A DNA stretch of 56,998 nucleotides from Arenibacter certesii DSM 19833 (GTDB lineage Bacteria; Bacteroidota; Bacteroidia; Flavobacteriales; Flavobacteriaceae). The notes under the pieces were generated by a model, which worked only from the letters and a program-made list of their open reading frames with translations, did not search any database and had not been told where the DNA came from. Both the position numbers and the translations under genes were made by a program. Numbering within the stretch: position 1 is the first letter of the stretch; every line of letters starts with the position of its first letter. The DNA lies in the NCBI RefSeq assembly GCF_000429545.1, contig NZ_AUCB01000034.1, forward strand, positions 1 through 56,998, in the 5' to 3' direction. Below are positions 10,301 to 20,200 of the stretch, piece by piece.

Positions 10301-11993
10301 AGCCAAGTTTAGCAATGGCAGCCGTCTCTATTAGTTTGCGTTCAGTTTGTTTTAGATCGTGTAAATAAAATTCTCTTTCTGAAACATCATTACAACTGAC
10401 CAACATGCAGTCTCGATCATTAATCTTTATTTGGTGACCTACTATTTCTAGTTGTGATAATTTGCCATTTTTGCTCTGATGTGTAAATATTCCGTAGCTA
10501 ATATTTCCATCCTTTGGAGCCGATTTTTTTACAGCTTCCAAAAATACAGGAACTTCAATATCTGGCTTAAGGCTCAATGCATGCATTCCAATTAACTCTT
10601 CCCTAGTATACCCAAAATGCGATACCATACTTTCATTAACATCTAGAATTTTATGCGTGCCGAGATCTAGAATATATTTTGGTAATGGATCTGAGTTGAA
10701 AAGGAAACGTCTGTTTTCTTGTGAGATCAGTAGATTATGAGCCATGGACATGCGCTCCGTAATGTCCTTTGCATTTACAACAATACCTTGTATTACGGAA
10801 TCGTTAGATAAATTAATGACCAATACTTCTAACCATTTCCAACTCCCATCTTTATGTTTAAATCTAAAGGGTTTGGAAATAAAAGGCTCATTTTTATAAA
10901 ATTTCACAAAATTATTATAGGTGGTTTCCCTATCATCTTCATGCACATAGTTGAAAACATCTTTTCCACTAATTTCTTCTAAGGAATAACCAAGGGGTAG
11001 TCCATTGCCCCCGCTGGCGTAATTAATTTGCCCATTGAGATCTATAATCAAATGCAAGTTATAGCCCGCTTGGATTACTGAGGTATACTTTGGGGATAAA
11101 AAATCTATTTGTTCATAGATCTTTTTTTGTGGAGTAATATCATGAATTTCACCTTCAATGATAGTAGGCGAGAAGTCTTCAGTGTCAGCTATTTTATTTG
11201 CTTTAATTTGAATCCAAATAAACTGGCCAGATTGCTGTAAAATCCTGATGTCAATAATATTAGCAGAGGGTTTTTTATTAATCCAGTTGTCCAGCACTGT
11301 GTTAAATTTATATTTATCCGAAGGGTGAATAAGATTTGTCCATTTATCAATTGAGTTTATCTCAAACTGATCTGAATTGTACCCAAGAAACGCTATAAAA
11401 GACGGTTTTATATAAAATTTGTCCGATTCAACTTCTAATTTCCAAGTCGTGGTACTACTTATAACAATTGCATCTACAACTGGAAAATCCCATAAATCGT
11501 TTGGATTTTCAACTTCTCCTATTGATTTTTGTTCCGTTTCTATCGCTAATAGGGATAGCGTATGGTCCATTAGGGTTTTTATTCCATCTACTTCTTTTGG
11601 ACTTAGCACCTTGGAATGAAAATCCGAAATTAAGAATAGCCCTTCTATAATACCTAAAGGGTTTACTAAGGGTAATATGGCGATGAAGCTTGGATGGTTT
11701 TCCGGTAATTTAATTGTAGGTTCCTTGCTTTTTTTATATTCAGGGATGTTTTCAATGATACGCATTTCGTGGGAGCCAGTAGAAAGATATTCATTCAACA
11801 GATGCTCCATCGAGGTTGTTGCTTCTATAGAATTTGTCCCAAATGACTCCCTATTAGGGACTGCCAATAAAGCAATATTATTTAATTTAAGATCAAGTAT
11901 TATTGAGGTTAGTTGACAAATCTCTTCATAAATCTTCTGGGGAAGTGCTAGCTTCTGATAGGAGGGGAGGAACAAAAGGATATCTTCAGACAT
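7380..11993 (-). CDS. Giant multi-PAS/GAF sensor with HisKA-like tail and no ATPase domain
   Basis: The 1537-residue soluble protein has two GAF domains (about residues 15-150 and 795-965) and about nine PAS/PAC units recognisable by repeated endings such as GEIHDITPQKK, VNAKDITERM, GTVQDVTDKKK and IERDVTERK. It ends in a coiled coil and a HisKA-like helix, IAWTQSHVVRAPLARLMG, whose histidine matches the phospho-acceptor of the HisKA H-box. Only about 55 residues follow, so there is no HATPase_c domain: none of the N, G1 or G2 boxes are present. It is either a dimerisation/phosphotransfer hub or a sensor that borrows a kinase. It has no membrane segment. A receiver gene (12752-13135) lies 758 bp upstream on the same strand. 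Confidence 0.9.
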   Translation of the reverse strand: MSEDILLFLPSYQKLALPQKIYEEICQLTSIILDLKLNNIALLAVPNRESFGTNSIEATTSMEHLLNEYLSTGSHEMRIIENIPEYKKSKEPTIKLPENHPSFIAILPLVNPLGIIEGLFLISDFHSKVLSPKEVDGIKTLMDHTLSLLAIETEQKSIGEVENPNDLWDFPVVDAIVISSTTTWKLEVESDKFYIKPSFIAFLGYNSDQFEINSIDKWTNLIHPSDKYKFNTVLDNWINKKPSANIIDIRILQQSGQFIWIQIKANKIADTEDFSPTIIEGEIHDITPQKKIYEQIDFLSPKYTSVIQAGYNLHLIIDLNGQINYASGGNGLPLGYSLEEISGKDVFNYVHEDDRETTYNNFVKFYKNEPFISKPFRFKHKDGSWKWLEVLVINLSNDSVIQGIVVNAKDITERMSMAHNLLISQENRRFLFNSDPLPKYILDLGTHKILDVNESMVSHFGYTREELIGMHALSLKPDIEVPVFLEAVKKSAPKDGNISYGIFTHQSKNGKLSQLEIVGHQIKINDRDCMLVSCNDVSEREFYLHDLKQTERKLIETAAIAKLGYFSLDLKSFTISWSDEVYTIWGREKGEFELNYNNFLATIHPEDRTQFQRMEAFSNSDNWIHDATYRIILPDGSLRWIHGLGYFVLGSNNIPDYFEGTVQDVTDKKKEEEQLRLLKSVITHTKEAVLITEAVALKQGGHKIIYVNQAFLKMTGYTEKEILGKSTYILKSPNVDPLDIKRLEASMACWDAFDMTIRSKNKLGEDYWVNFVMNPVADENGRYTHWVSIERDVTERKNYLLQRKILNDIGDLFNKDEVLEACLTSILKHLTENINYTAGQIWLPDSNKTTISLAAQYPPDQKSFFDYAPTTFQLGQGLPGSLWEIGEIAVWSCLENDFIFDQNGTAKLSCRQEVVGIPLLHNRKVKGILVLGMENNYKNPLFYGGLFKQIQTYLGSAINRRLLEIELDEIFKFTPAILSKIGDDGKFRKISPATKQLLGYTDEEMLWRNSMDFVHPEDKLKTTRQLNLLKQGKAVRSFENRYLTKDGKIKWINWTANPTQEKGTIYTVGTDITEKKQLEELLMDITNQARIGAWEMHFDKATVYWSEMTKIIHEVDRDYVPSLKSLTGFYKDETSSKKFSDLILKTFHQGEPFDVELPIITGKGQERWVRVLGKPEIINDQCIRIYGSFQDIHQLKITQLDYKTTSEEKNLILEGIGDAFISMTNEGIVSYWNQKAEKSFGIERALILSHPIEEVFSYITDQKFFQKIITSSQDSINQTFEGYSTDNDTWFEINIYPSDNGVSIFIKDINERIAAKKEIELSNERFQKVSQATNDAIWDYDFTKQSLFLSEGFKLLFGHDISPDAINQNTWFSLLHPEDKDRVMESFNQAINDPKKDKWEVEYRFLKQSGEFAYVWDKGAVIRNQEGVPVRVVGSMTDITYRKEYEDSLRKLNNELQEHAVNIEEQNKKLREIAWTQSHVVRAPLARLMGLIHIIKDDSILEEEKIGLLDHILSSASELDLIISNIVNKSQSLMNNK

Positions 11994-12751
11994 TATGATT
12001 TGAGACTGATATTAAGGGGTATGTCATTTTTTAAAAAACATAAATTCTCCAAAATAAGTGAAATTAGGTTTTATAAATACGACAAAAAATCATCCCTAAG
12101 AAATTGACTTTTAATTTTTAAGAATAAACTTACAAAATACATAATTCATTGGATCAAAACTAATTATTAATTGTGGCCGATAAAATTTTTTTAACTCATT
12201 TAACGCCCTCAATTGACTCTAATATAATTTTCACTTTGTTTAGTGTAATGTGCTTAACAAAAAATTCTTGTCACAGATTTATAAAGCGTCTTACCAGCAT
12301 TCCTTTACTATTTAAAATTAATGGTAATTTATATCTTAAGATTGTGAAAGGAAAACCTATGGAAATGTTGTGACTATGTAGCCATATTTGTTCTGAACAA
12401 TGTTTTAATGACGCCTTGGAAGACTTATGTAGGAGAAGGAGTTAGGAAGCTAGGAATCAAAAAAGCCATAATAGTATTATCTACCATATAATATTATAAT
12501 TAATATTATTCTGTAGTTTGAATATAAAATAGAAGCGCTACAATGTGAAGGAGCCATATTCAAAAGGACAATCTTAACATCTATAAATTGAAATTGCCAT
12601 CAATAAGCATTTCTCTTTTGAAGTATTTAGTGGTGTAAATTATTATTATACCTGGGTCCAGCCAAAAATACTAGGCATTAACATATAAATTGAGGAAGAA
12701 ATCCACTATACCTTATTCTACATATGATTAACCTTTTATTTAATTTGCTTA
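11994..12751. other. Intergenic 758 bp, no supported gene
   Basis: Very AT-rich stretch between the receiver gene and the PAS sensor gene, both on the minus strand. Short open frames exist (for example on the plus strand around 12173-12373) but lack coding character or recognisable similarity. No strong hairpin was found. It probably contains the PAS sensor promoter. Confidence 0.45.
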
Positions 12752-13135
12752 TTAATCAAAAATGAGATTAACGGTATTTTTGGTTAAGGGTGTATTGCAA
12801 AAACCTTTAACTGTTGAGTAATGGTCTGCTTTATCTCGTTCCATTGTACTTATGAAGGAAGAAAGGAAATATATTTTTGTATTTTTTGCCTTTTCACTAA
12901 TGGAATAGAATTGATCAAGAAATGTCCACCCATTGGTTCCTGGTTTATTCAGATCTATAAATATATAATCTGGAAACTCTTGGCCAATGTCATAGAAGTT
13001 GTTTAAAACATCCAAAGCTTCATTGGCAGTGTCACAAACAAAAATATCGCTGTCTGCTTGACTCTGTTGAATGGCGTACCTAGTTGCATATTGGGAAACT
13101 AGGTTATCGTCAATAATCATTATAGATTTTTTCAT
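12752..13135 (-). CDS. Stand-alone CheY-like receiver with degenerate conserved lysine
   Basis: A 127-residue single receiver domain. The acidic pair D9/D10 (MIIDDN), the phospho-acceptor D61 (FIDLNKPG) and the S92/S93 switch region (FLSSF) are present. The usual KP dipeptide that closes the active site is replaced: GFCNTPLT has Thr where almost all receivers have Lys. This lysine is needed for signal propagation in typical CheY proteins, so this receiver may be phosphorylated but signal differently, or may work unphosphorylated. No output domain follows. It is the nearest upstream gene on the same strand as the ATPase-less PAS/HisKA protein, which makes a shared pathway plausible but unproven. 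Confidence 0.85.
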   Translation of the reverse strand: MKKSIMIIDDNLVSQYATRYAIQQSQADSDIFVCDTANEALDVLNNFYDIGQEFPDYIFIDLNKPGTNGWTFLDQFYSISEKAKNTKIYFLSSFISTMERDKADHYSTVKGFCNTPLTKNTVNLIFD

Positions 13136-13495
13136 TTGGGGAAAACTTTTAAATACGATTACTAGATTTATTAATGTTAGAAATTAATTTAAAAATTCTC
13201 AAAAAAAAGTTGTGGAATACAGACTAACTTTTACTGATTTATTTAGTGGAATCTTAAAAGTTGGGTAGAAAGAATGGGGTGAGTAGGTTTTTGTAGGCAT
13301 TGGTTTTTTATCTTGGTTGGTTTAATGTCCATCAATAACGGTAGGATACTTCAATTATTGCATGTTCAATAGGTGCTTTCTTACAGTCCAATACTATGGA
13401 CTTTTACTTTTTAAAAAAACGGAACATTTTTGAAATATTTAGTCTAACCCTAATGAATAATTATGAAATGGGGTAGTAAATATTTTAATCATTTA
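13136..13495. other. Intergenic, promoter region of the receiver gene
   Basis: About 360 bp with no supported gene between the receiver start and the long hairpin at 13496-13535. AT-rich; nothing else recognised. Confidence 0.4.
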
Positions 13496-13535
13496 ATTGG
13501 TAAGTGCAAAGTCGACACACTTTGCACTTACCAAT
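13496..13535. terminator. Perfect 17-bp hairpin, probable (bidirectional) terminator
   Basis: Arms 13496-13512 and 13519-13535 (ATTGGTAAGTGCAAAGT and its exact reverse complement) enclose a 6-nt loop. It lies 18 bp past the stop of the minus-strand gene 13554-13721. There is no U-run on either side, so it is not a classic intrinsic terminator. It could be an RNA-stabilising 3' hairpin or a protein-binding palindrome. Confidence 0.55.
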
Positions 13536-13553
13536 AACATTGCAACTTTTGGT

Positions 13554-13865
<312 letters not shown>

Positions 13866-13944
13866 CTATACCTCGCTAAAACACTATTAAATGCCTACAA
13901 TCCTGTTGTTGTAATTGCGGAATAAAAGTGGTGAAGCTCACTAG

Positions 13945-15042
13945 TTACATTATAATTTTTATGACCTCCGCGAGGTCTGGGTTCAGGGCGTGGGTTGTGG
14001 CCCATAGGCTACCATCTTTCCCGAAGGTAATTCCAGTAAGGCCCATTATTCCAGTTGCAATTACCTGGACGTCTAATGTAGTAAGATCAATTGCACTAAT
14101 GGTACCACCTGTACCTCCGCCAAGAACTTCAACTGCAAACCAGCTCTTCTCATCTAGTTCAGCTACGTAAAGTTTTCCATCTGCGCTAAATGTTAAATCA
14201 ATTATGGAGGTAAAACCACCATCAAATAGTTTCATGCAATCTGGACTTGTAGCACAATCTGCACCAGTCGCATTAGGCGCTATCCGCCAGATATTAGATT
14301 CTCCTGCTGGGGCTGGAAAACCCTTGAGTTCGCCAACATAATAATATCCATCTGGCCCTACAACTACGCTGGTAGGCACAGCTTGAGCAGACATCTCAGG
14401 AGTATTGCAAATGAATGCAAAGTCCGGATTGGGGCAACCTACGAGGTGCTGTAAATTGGAGGTCGACACCATTTCATTTGGAAAAAGTGCAATAACCCTA
14501 ATATTTCCTTGGTTATCTATTCGAAGCAGGTCGTTTCCACCTGCATCTGTAACTAATGTAGCATTACCTCCAAGGGATGCTAGCCCAAATGGGTTGGAGT
14601 CTACGCCCTGACCATCTGGATCGTTGGCCTCTTCAAAAGCGAACAAATCGGCAACGAGTTTTCTGTTACCTTTTGAAATTCGATGCAACCCCTGTCCCGA
14701 ATTGGTAGTAGGACCCGCTTCTCCTGCTCCAGTGACTGCCCACATAGCGCCTGTTCCGATAGGGGCAATGTCTGTAATACCCGGTAAAGGTGTGGTTGTA
14801 GTTCCTGTAGTGTTGGCTACCCCAGCACCACCATCTGCCACCAGAATATTGCCATTAGGAGCGGTTGCAAGCCCAAAAAGTGGGGTAGTGAACCTCTCGG
14901 TATCAGCAAGACTCGCGGCCTTCGCTTTGCCATTGACTATTTCATTGCTTAAAGGGAGCTCCGGGGTTACCGATTCCTTACTACATCCTACTAAAAATAG
15001 AAAAAGTAGGAATAGGATACTGTAAATAGATAGATTCTTCAT
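13945..15042 (-). CDS. ScyD/ScyE-like beta-propeller lipoprotein
   Basis: The 365-residue protein has a lipoprotein signal with lipobox FLVGC (Cys 20) and then a single NHL-like propeller. Repeated blades read PLFGLATAPNGNILVADGGAG, SNPFGLASLGGNATLVTDAG, PTSVVVGPDGYYYVGEL and IIDLTFSADGKLYVAEL, each with the glycine/aspartate turn. The closing blade is GLTGITFGKDGSLWATTH. The FPAPAGESNIWRIAP segment and overall length fit the ScyD/ScyE family, named from cyanobacterial scytonemin clusters but common as exported propellers of unknown role in Bacteroidetes. Scytonemin synthesis is not implied. It appears to be a single gene. Confidence 0.8.
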   Translation of the reverse strand: MKNLSIYSILFLLFLFLVGCSKESVTPELPLSNEIVNGKAKAASLADTERFTTPLFGLATAPNGNILVADGGAGVANTTGTTTTPLPGITDIAPIGTGAMWAVTGAGEAGPTTNSGQGLHRISKGNRKLVADLFAFEEANDPDGQGVDSNPFGLASLGGNATLVTDAGGNDLLRIDNQGNIRVIALFPNEMVSTSNLQHLVGCPNPDFAFICNTPEMSAQAVPTSVVVGPDGYYYVGELKGFPAPAGESNIWRIAPNATGADCATSPDCMKLFDGGFTSIIDLTFSADGKLYVAELDEKSWFAVEVLGGGTGGTISAIDLTTLDVQVIATGIMGLTGITFGKDGSLWATTHALNPDLAEVIKIIM

Positions 15043-15533
15043 AATTACATTTTTTAAGTAAATGAAAATTAAAAGGGAATTAATTCAATCAAGCTTTATA
15101 AAGGGGCAGCAAGTAACAATCACCTTCTGTAAGGTATAATTTTTAGATTGTAGGGGAAGTGAATCACGCGGCTATAACAACGATCTACACGTTGATTATC
15201 AGTTGCTTATAAAAGTATTGATTTTAAATGAGACCACAATTATAAATTCCTATAAATTTTACAGGCTTGTAATCCTAATCAAGTACATTAGTTATCTCTT
15301 AATAGCGATTTCTTGTTTTGGTTGTAAATATAACAGCGCAATAGCATCTTATAACAATTAAAAAACTCACGTATTGTAAAGCTATTGCGACTTGTTGAAG
15401 TGCTTAATAGTGAATAGCCGCTATATTAAAAATACTGGTTTTGCGTAATTAGGGTTGTAAAAAGGGAGACAATAAGAGAGAAATAAGGGAGGATAGATTT
15501 TTTTTAAACTATTTATAAGCCTGAATCATAAAA
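15043..15533. other. Intergenic, no supported gene
   Basis: About 490 bp between the ScyD-like gene start and the SusCD terminator. It has AT-rich composition, no coding frame and no RNA gene recognised. It presumably carries the promoter of the ScyD-like gene. Confidence 0.45.
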
Positions 15534-15564
15534 AAAGAGGTAGGAAATTAATCCTGACCTCTTT
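15534..15564 (-). terminator. Rho-independent terminator of the SusC/SusD operon
   Basis: On the minus strand a stem AAAGAGGTCAGGA pairs with TCCTACCTCTTT (one bulged base) around a 6-nt loop and runs into a U-tract. It lies about 38 bp past the susD-like stop codon at 15602. Confidence 0.8.
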
Positions 15565-15601
15565 CATAAACTAACTCAAACTAATTCAATTTTACATTTT
15601 T

Positions 15602-17263
15602 TTAATATCCTGAATTTTGTGTGATCAACGGATTACCGTCTTCATCCGTTCCTCCAAGATCCACTTGGGATTGTGGGATAGGAAAATATTCATGTTTACC
15701 ATTAATAAAATTGACTCCATTGAGATAAGGACGTATTTCTTTTTCTGTAGCTACATAGCTATTTATAACTTGTTCTGCTATGCCCCAACGTACAAGGTCA
15801 AAGAAACGGTGACCTTCATGGGCAAATTCTAATCTTCTTTCCATTCTTAGGGCTGTCATCGCTTCATTAGCATCTGCAAAAACAGGATATTCTTCTATGG
15901 AGTACTTTGCTGCCGTAGCACTGCCATCCAATGTCATTACCTTGTTGCCATCTCTTGCTCTTTTCCTTATATTATTTATTATGGTTCTGGCGCCTTCAAT
16001 ATCATCTGTGTGTATTAGCGCTTCTGCCCTCCACAATAATACATCGGCATAACGAATAATATAATAGTTCAATGCATTCACATAAGGCCAAACTGTAAGG
16101 TGGTGAGGCGAATTGGCAGACATTATTCTTTTCTTAGGTCCATATGGGCCATAGGTAGCTAAATCTCGAGCCCAATCAGCTTGGTAGAGAATTCCTAAGT
16201 CTTTATATGGGATGCCGGGACGGCCCAGGGTAAAATCAATTCGAGGGTCAACATTATCACTCATTGTCAATTGCGAATTGTCCATAGTAGGCAAACCAGC
16301 ACTATTGGTCTTATAGGCATTTACCAAGTTTTGTGTTGGTCGAAGAAATCCATAAGCGGAATATCTAGGTCCTCCAGGTGCAAGTAATCGATCCCCTATG
16401 GATCCGTTGTAATTGCTAGGATTACCGTCATTAATGGACTGCTGTATACTGAAAACTATTTCAGGGCCATTATCATTTTCGGGAAGAAAAACATCCTCAA
16501 AGTTTTCCATTAAACTATAGCCTCCATTCAGCATCACATCTTCAGTGGAAGTCAGTACCTGTTCCCATTTTCCTTGAAATAGATAAACCTTGGCCAAATA
16601 AGCCATTGCAGCATATTTTGTAGGCCTTCCTTTCTGGGATTGTGTCGCTGGCAAAACGGCGTATGCATCATTGAAGTCGGTCTCAATCTTACCCCAAACC
16701 TGTTCATTGGATAGAACGGTGTTAGAAACTTTAAAATCGGTCAATGACGTGGCATTCTCATCCAAAAAAGGTATTCTGTTATAAATCTTTTTAAGCTCAA
16801 AATAAAAATGACCTCTTAAAAATTTCATTTCGGCTAATCGTTGTTGTTTTAAATCAGACGAAATATCCTCAGTTTCATTTAATATTCCAATGGCTATATT
16901 TGTTCGTCTAACCCCTTCGTACAATGCCTTCCATTTTCTTTCAATATCGATTAATGATGGATTGGTACTAAAGATCTCCATTTGGTGAATATTGTTCTGA
17001 TCCCCTGTACCGCCACCACCTTTATAGGCATCATCGGATACTACATCTCCAAAACTCCAGTTAGAGGCAGGAGAATTAAATGCATTACTTGCATTATCTA
17101 TTTGTCCATTTAAAATACTATAAGCTCCTACTATTAGGGATTCAAGATTTTCTTCTTTAGAAATTTGTTCTTGGGTTAATTGACCATAGGGATCTTTTTC
17201 CAAAAATTCTGATGAGCACGAAACTAGTAGTATTGTTAGTGTAAAATATATTATCTGTTTCAT
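15602..17263 (-). CDS. SusD/RagB-family nutrient-binding outer-membrane lipoprotein
   Basis: The 553-residue protein has lipobox LLVSC (Cys 16) and the SusD core: an N-terminal SSEFLEKDPYGQLT segment, TPR-like helices with LKQQRLAEMKFLRGHFYFEL, and the C-terminal ALRMERRLEFAHEGHRFFDL followed by RWG, the best-known SusD signature. It ends in the YFPIPQSQVDL segment. SusD proteins sit on the cell surface as the lid of the SusC transporter and capture oligosaccharides or other large nutrients. It lies 18 bp downstream of the SusC-like gene, so the two are surely one operon. The divergent sialidase-like lipoprotein hints at a glycan substrate. No glycosidase of a recognised saccharide specificity is encoded in the operon. 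Confidence 0.93.
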   Translation of the reverse strand: MKQIIYFTLTILLVSCSSEFLEKDPYGQLTQEQISKEENLESLIVGAYSILNGQIDNASNAFNSPASNWSFGDVVSDDAYKGGGGTGDQNNIHQMEIFSTNPSLIDIERKWKALYEGVRRTNIAIGILNETEDISSDLKQQRLAEMKFLRGHFYFELKKIYNRIPFLDENATSLTDFKVSNTVLSNEQVWGKIETDFNDAYAVLPATQSQKGRPTKYAAMAYLAKVYLFQGKWEQVLTSTEDVMLNGGYSLMENFEDVFLPENDNGPEIVFSIQQSINDGNPSNYNGSIGDRLLAPGGPRYSAYGFLRPTQNLVNAYKTNSAGLPTMDNSQLTMSDNVDPRIDFTLGRPGIPYKDLGILYQADWARDLATYGPYGPKKRIMSANSPHHLTVWPYVNALNYYIIRYADVLLWRAEALIHTDDIEGARTIINNIRKRARDGNKVMTLDGSATAAKYSIEEYPVFADANEAMTALRMERRLEFAHEGHRFFDLVRWGIAEQVINSYVATEKEIRPYLNGVNFINGKHEYFPIPQSQVDLGGTDEDGNPLITQNSGY

Positions 17264-17281
17264 TTTGATATTTTTTTATAA

Positions 17282-20200
17282 TTAAAAAGCAATATTTAGA
17301 CCCAAAGTGACAGTTCGTGATGGTGGGTAAATAGCACGATCCACTCCAATATCCAGGTTACGGTCGTCAGATGAATAATTCTGCAAGCCAATTTCCGGAT
17401 CAATACCATCATAACCGGTAATGGTAAATACGTTCTGTAGGTTAACATATAAACGGAATTTGCTCAAAGAAAAGTTTTCGATTAGCTGTGGGTTAAAGTT
17501 GTACCCCAATTGCAATGTTTGAAGCTTTACAAAAGTCCCGTCCTTAACATAATAGCTAGATGGTCTAATATTATTGTTTGGATCGTTCAATGATAGTCGT
17601 GGTATGGATGAACCTGAATTAGAAGGTGTCCAAGCGTCTGCAATTCTTGAATGTTTATTGTAGGATGATAAGTTGTAGAAATCAGAATAATATCTGGTAA
17701 GGTCATAAACATCATTACCAAAAGAGGATCTAAAGAAGGCCGTTAGGTCAAAATTCTTATACTCAAAATTAAGATTGAGATTAAGGCTGAAATCTGGGTG
17801 TGGGTTTCCAATAAACGCCCGGTCTTTATCATCAATTACATTATCATTATTAATATCCTTGAATCTGATGTCGCCAGGGGATGTTGACGCATTCTGAAAG
17901 GAGTGAGCATCAATTTCTGATTGATCTTGAAAAATACCATCAGCTACCCATCCATAAAAGGATGCAATAGGTTGGCCTACTGCTGTTCTAGAGACTTCTT
18001 GATCAAAATTGTTGCTGTGCAGTGTTACTGCATCTATTCCAACAAAGTCTACCCCTTCTTTCAAGGAAGTAAGTTTGTTACGAATAACAGACATATTTAA
18101 CCCTGCGGAAAATTGAAGTTCTCTATCGTAATCATTTCGGTAATTGGCTCCTAACTCAAAACCTTTATTGTTCATTGCTCCAACATTGTCCCATACAGAG
18201 CTATTGGTACCTCCAGATATGGGTGCCAGTTGACGTTCTAGTAGAAGATCTTCAGTAGTCTTACTAAAATAATCCAAAGTAAAATCCAATCTGTTGGACA
18301 TAATCCCAAGATCTATACCTATATTATACTGTTCCGTAGTCTCCCATTTTAAATCTGGGTTACTGTTCCTAGATAATATATATCCGTTAAAAACGCTGTT
18401 TTGAGCACCATCAATAGCGTAATTAGAATTAAAAGCATTACTAAAATAACCGCTAGAAGTAACATAAGGTGGAATATCTTGATTCCCATTTTGTCCCCAT
18501 CCTAGCCTAAGTTTTAAGCTATTTACCAGTTCACTCTTATAAAAGGCTTCGTTTGAAATTTTCCAACCCAAGGAGGCAGCTGAAAAGGTACCCCATTTGT
18601 TATTGGCCAGTTTAGAGGTACCATCTCTTCTAATGGTATAAGAAGCTAAATAACGGTCGTCATAACTATAATTTGCTTTTCCGAAGTAGGAAACCAATGA
18701 ATTTTCAAATTTCATATTGGTATTTTGCTGCGTACCGGAATCCCCCGCATTTAAAACTTGAAAATTGGGATCGTTACCAGGAAAACCTTGACGGAATGCG
18801 GATAAGGTCTCTAAACTAGATTCTATACTTTCATAACCCCCTAATAGATTAAGGTTATGTTTATCATTAAAGGTGGTATCGTAATTTAACGTATTCGTAA
18901 AAGTCCATTCCAATAAATTCTGTTCCGACTTAGTTAAATCGGCCAAAACTCTTTGTACATTGGGTTCAGTGAAAGTAGGATTAAAATTGGTGCCCGAGAA
19001 GTTACTTATCGTTAAGCCATAATTAGTTTTAAATTTAAGTCCCTTGGCGAGTTGGATTTCTGCAAATACATTTCCAAAAAGACGCAATGTTTTATCCTCA
19101 TTATTTCTATTTCTTGTTAACGCGCCTAACGGATTTTGAATATCGTCTAGAGGGTAACCTGTAAATTCTCCATTTATATTATAAATAGGAGCAATAGAGG
19201 GCATTAGGAATGCACCATAAATGGGGCTTCCTAAAAGTGAATTGGTATTAACATCTGTATTATTGGAAAAAGACAGGGAAAAATTTTCTCCGACAGTAAC
19301 CATACTTCCTAACTTAAAGTTGATGTTAGCCCTGAAAGTATACCGGTCAAACCCAGTATCCTTTAAAATTCCATCTTGTTTGTAATACCCTACAGAGAAA
19401 AAACTGTTTGAGGCTTCGGTGCCACTGGAAAAGGAAATATTATGAGAAGTCACTAAAGCTGTATTGAATAAAGCCCCTAACCAATCTGTATCTGCTGAAG
19501 GAATGGTATTTTGTGCATCAAGAAAAGCAGGTATTACCGGTGTGCTACCAGAACCGTATATATCATTGGAAGGTGTAATGCCATCGTTGGCAAATGCTTG
19601 CCAAAGCCCTTCACCATACTGTGCGGCACTGGCTAATTTAGGTAATTTCACAACGGTCATAGCACCTGCATAACCATCATACGCAATTTTAACTTTGCCA
19701 TCTTGACCTTTTTTGGTGGTTATTACTACAACGCCATTTGCGGCCCTAGAACCGTATATGGAAGCAGAAGATGCATCCTTAAGAACCTGCAACGACTCTA
19801 TATCGTTTGGGTTTATTAAGTTGATTCCAGTAGTTGTAGGTACACCGTCAATAACGTAGAGAGGATCATTGTTTCTTATGGTACTAAAACCTCTAATTCT
19901 TATAGCCGCATTCCCTCCTGGAGAATTGGAGCTTAGAACTTCTACCCCTGCAGACCTACCTTGCACTATCTCGTTGACACTTCCTAGAGGTTGGTCTGTC
20001 ATTTCGTCAATTTTAACTATGGAAACGGCACCTGTAAGATCGCTCTTTCTTTCTGAGGTATACCCTGTAACAATCACTTCATCCAGTTTTGCAGAGTCTT
20101 CCTGAAGTACAATATTTAATTGCTCAAGGCCTGCAACAGGTTGTTCTTTAGTTATAAATCCAATAAAGGAAATGACTAAAATGGGATCCTCGCTTCGCAC

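Noticed and set aside
13945-15042. Reading the ScyD/ScyE-like gene as scytonemin synthesis
   Set aside because: Only the propeller family name matches; no scytonemin biosynthetic gene is present.
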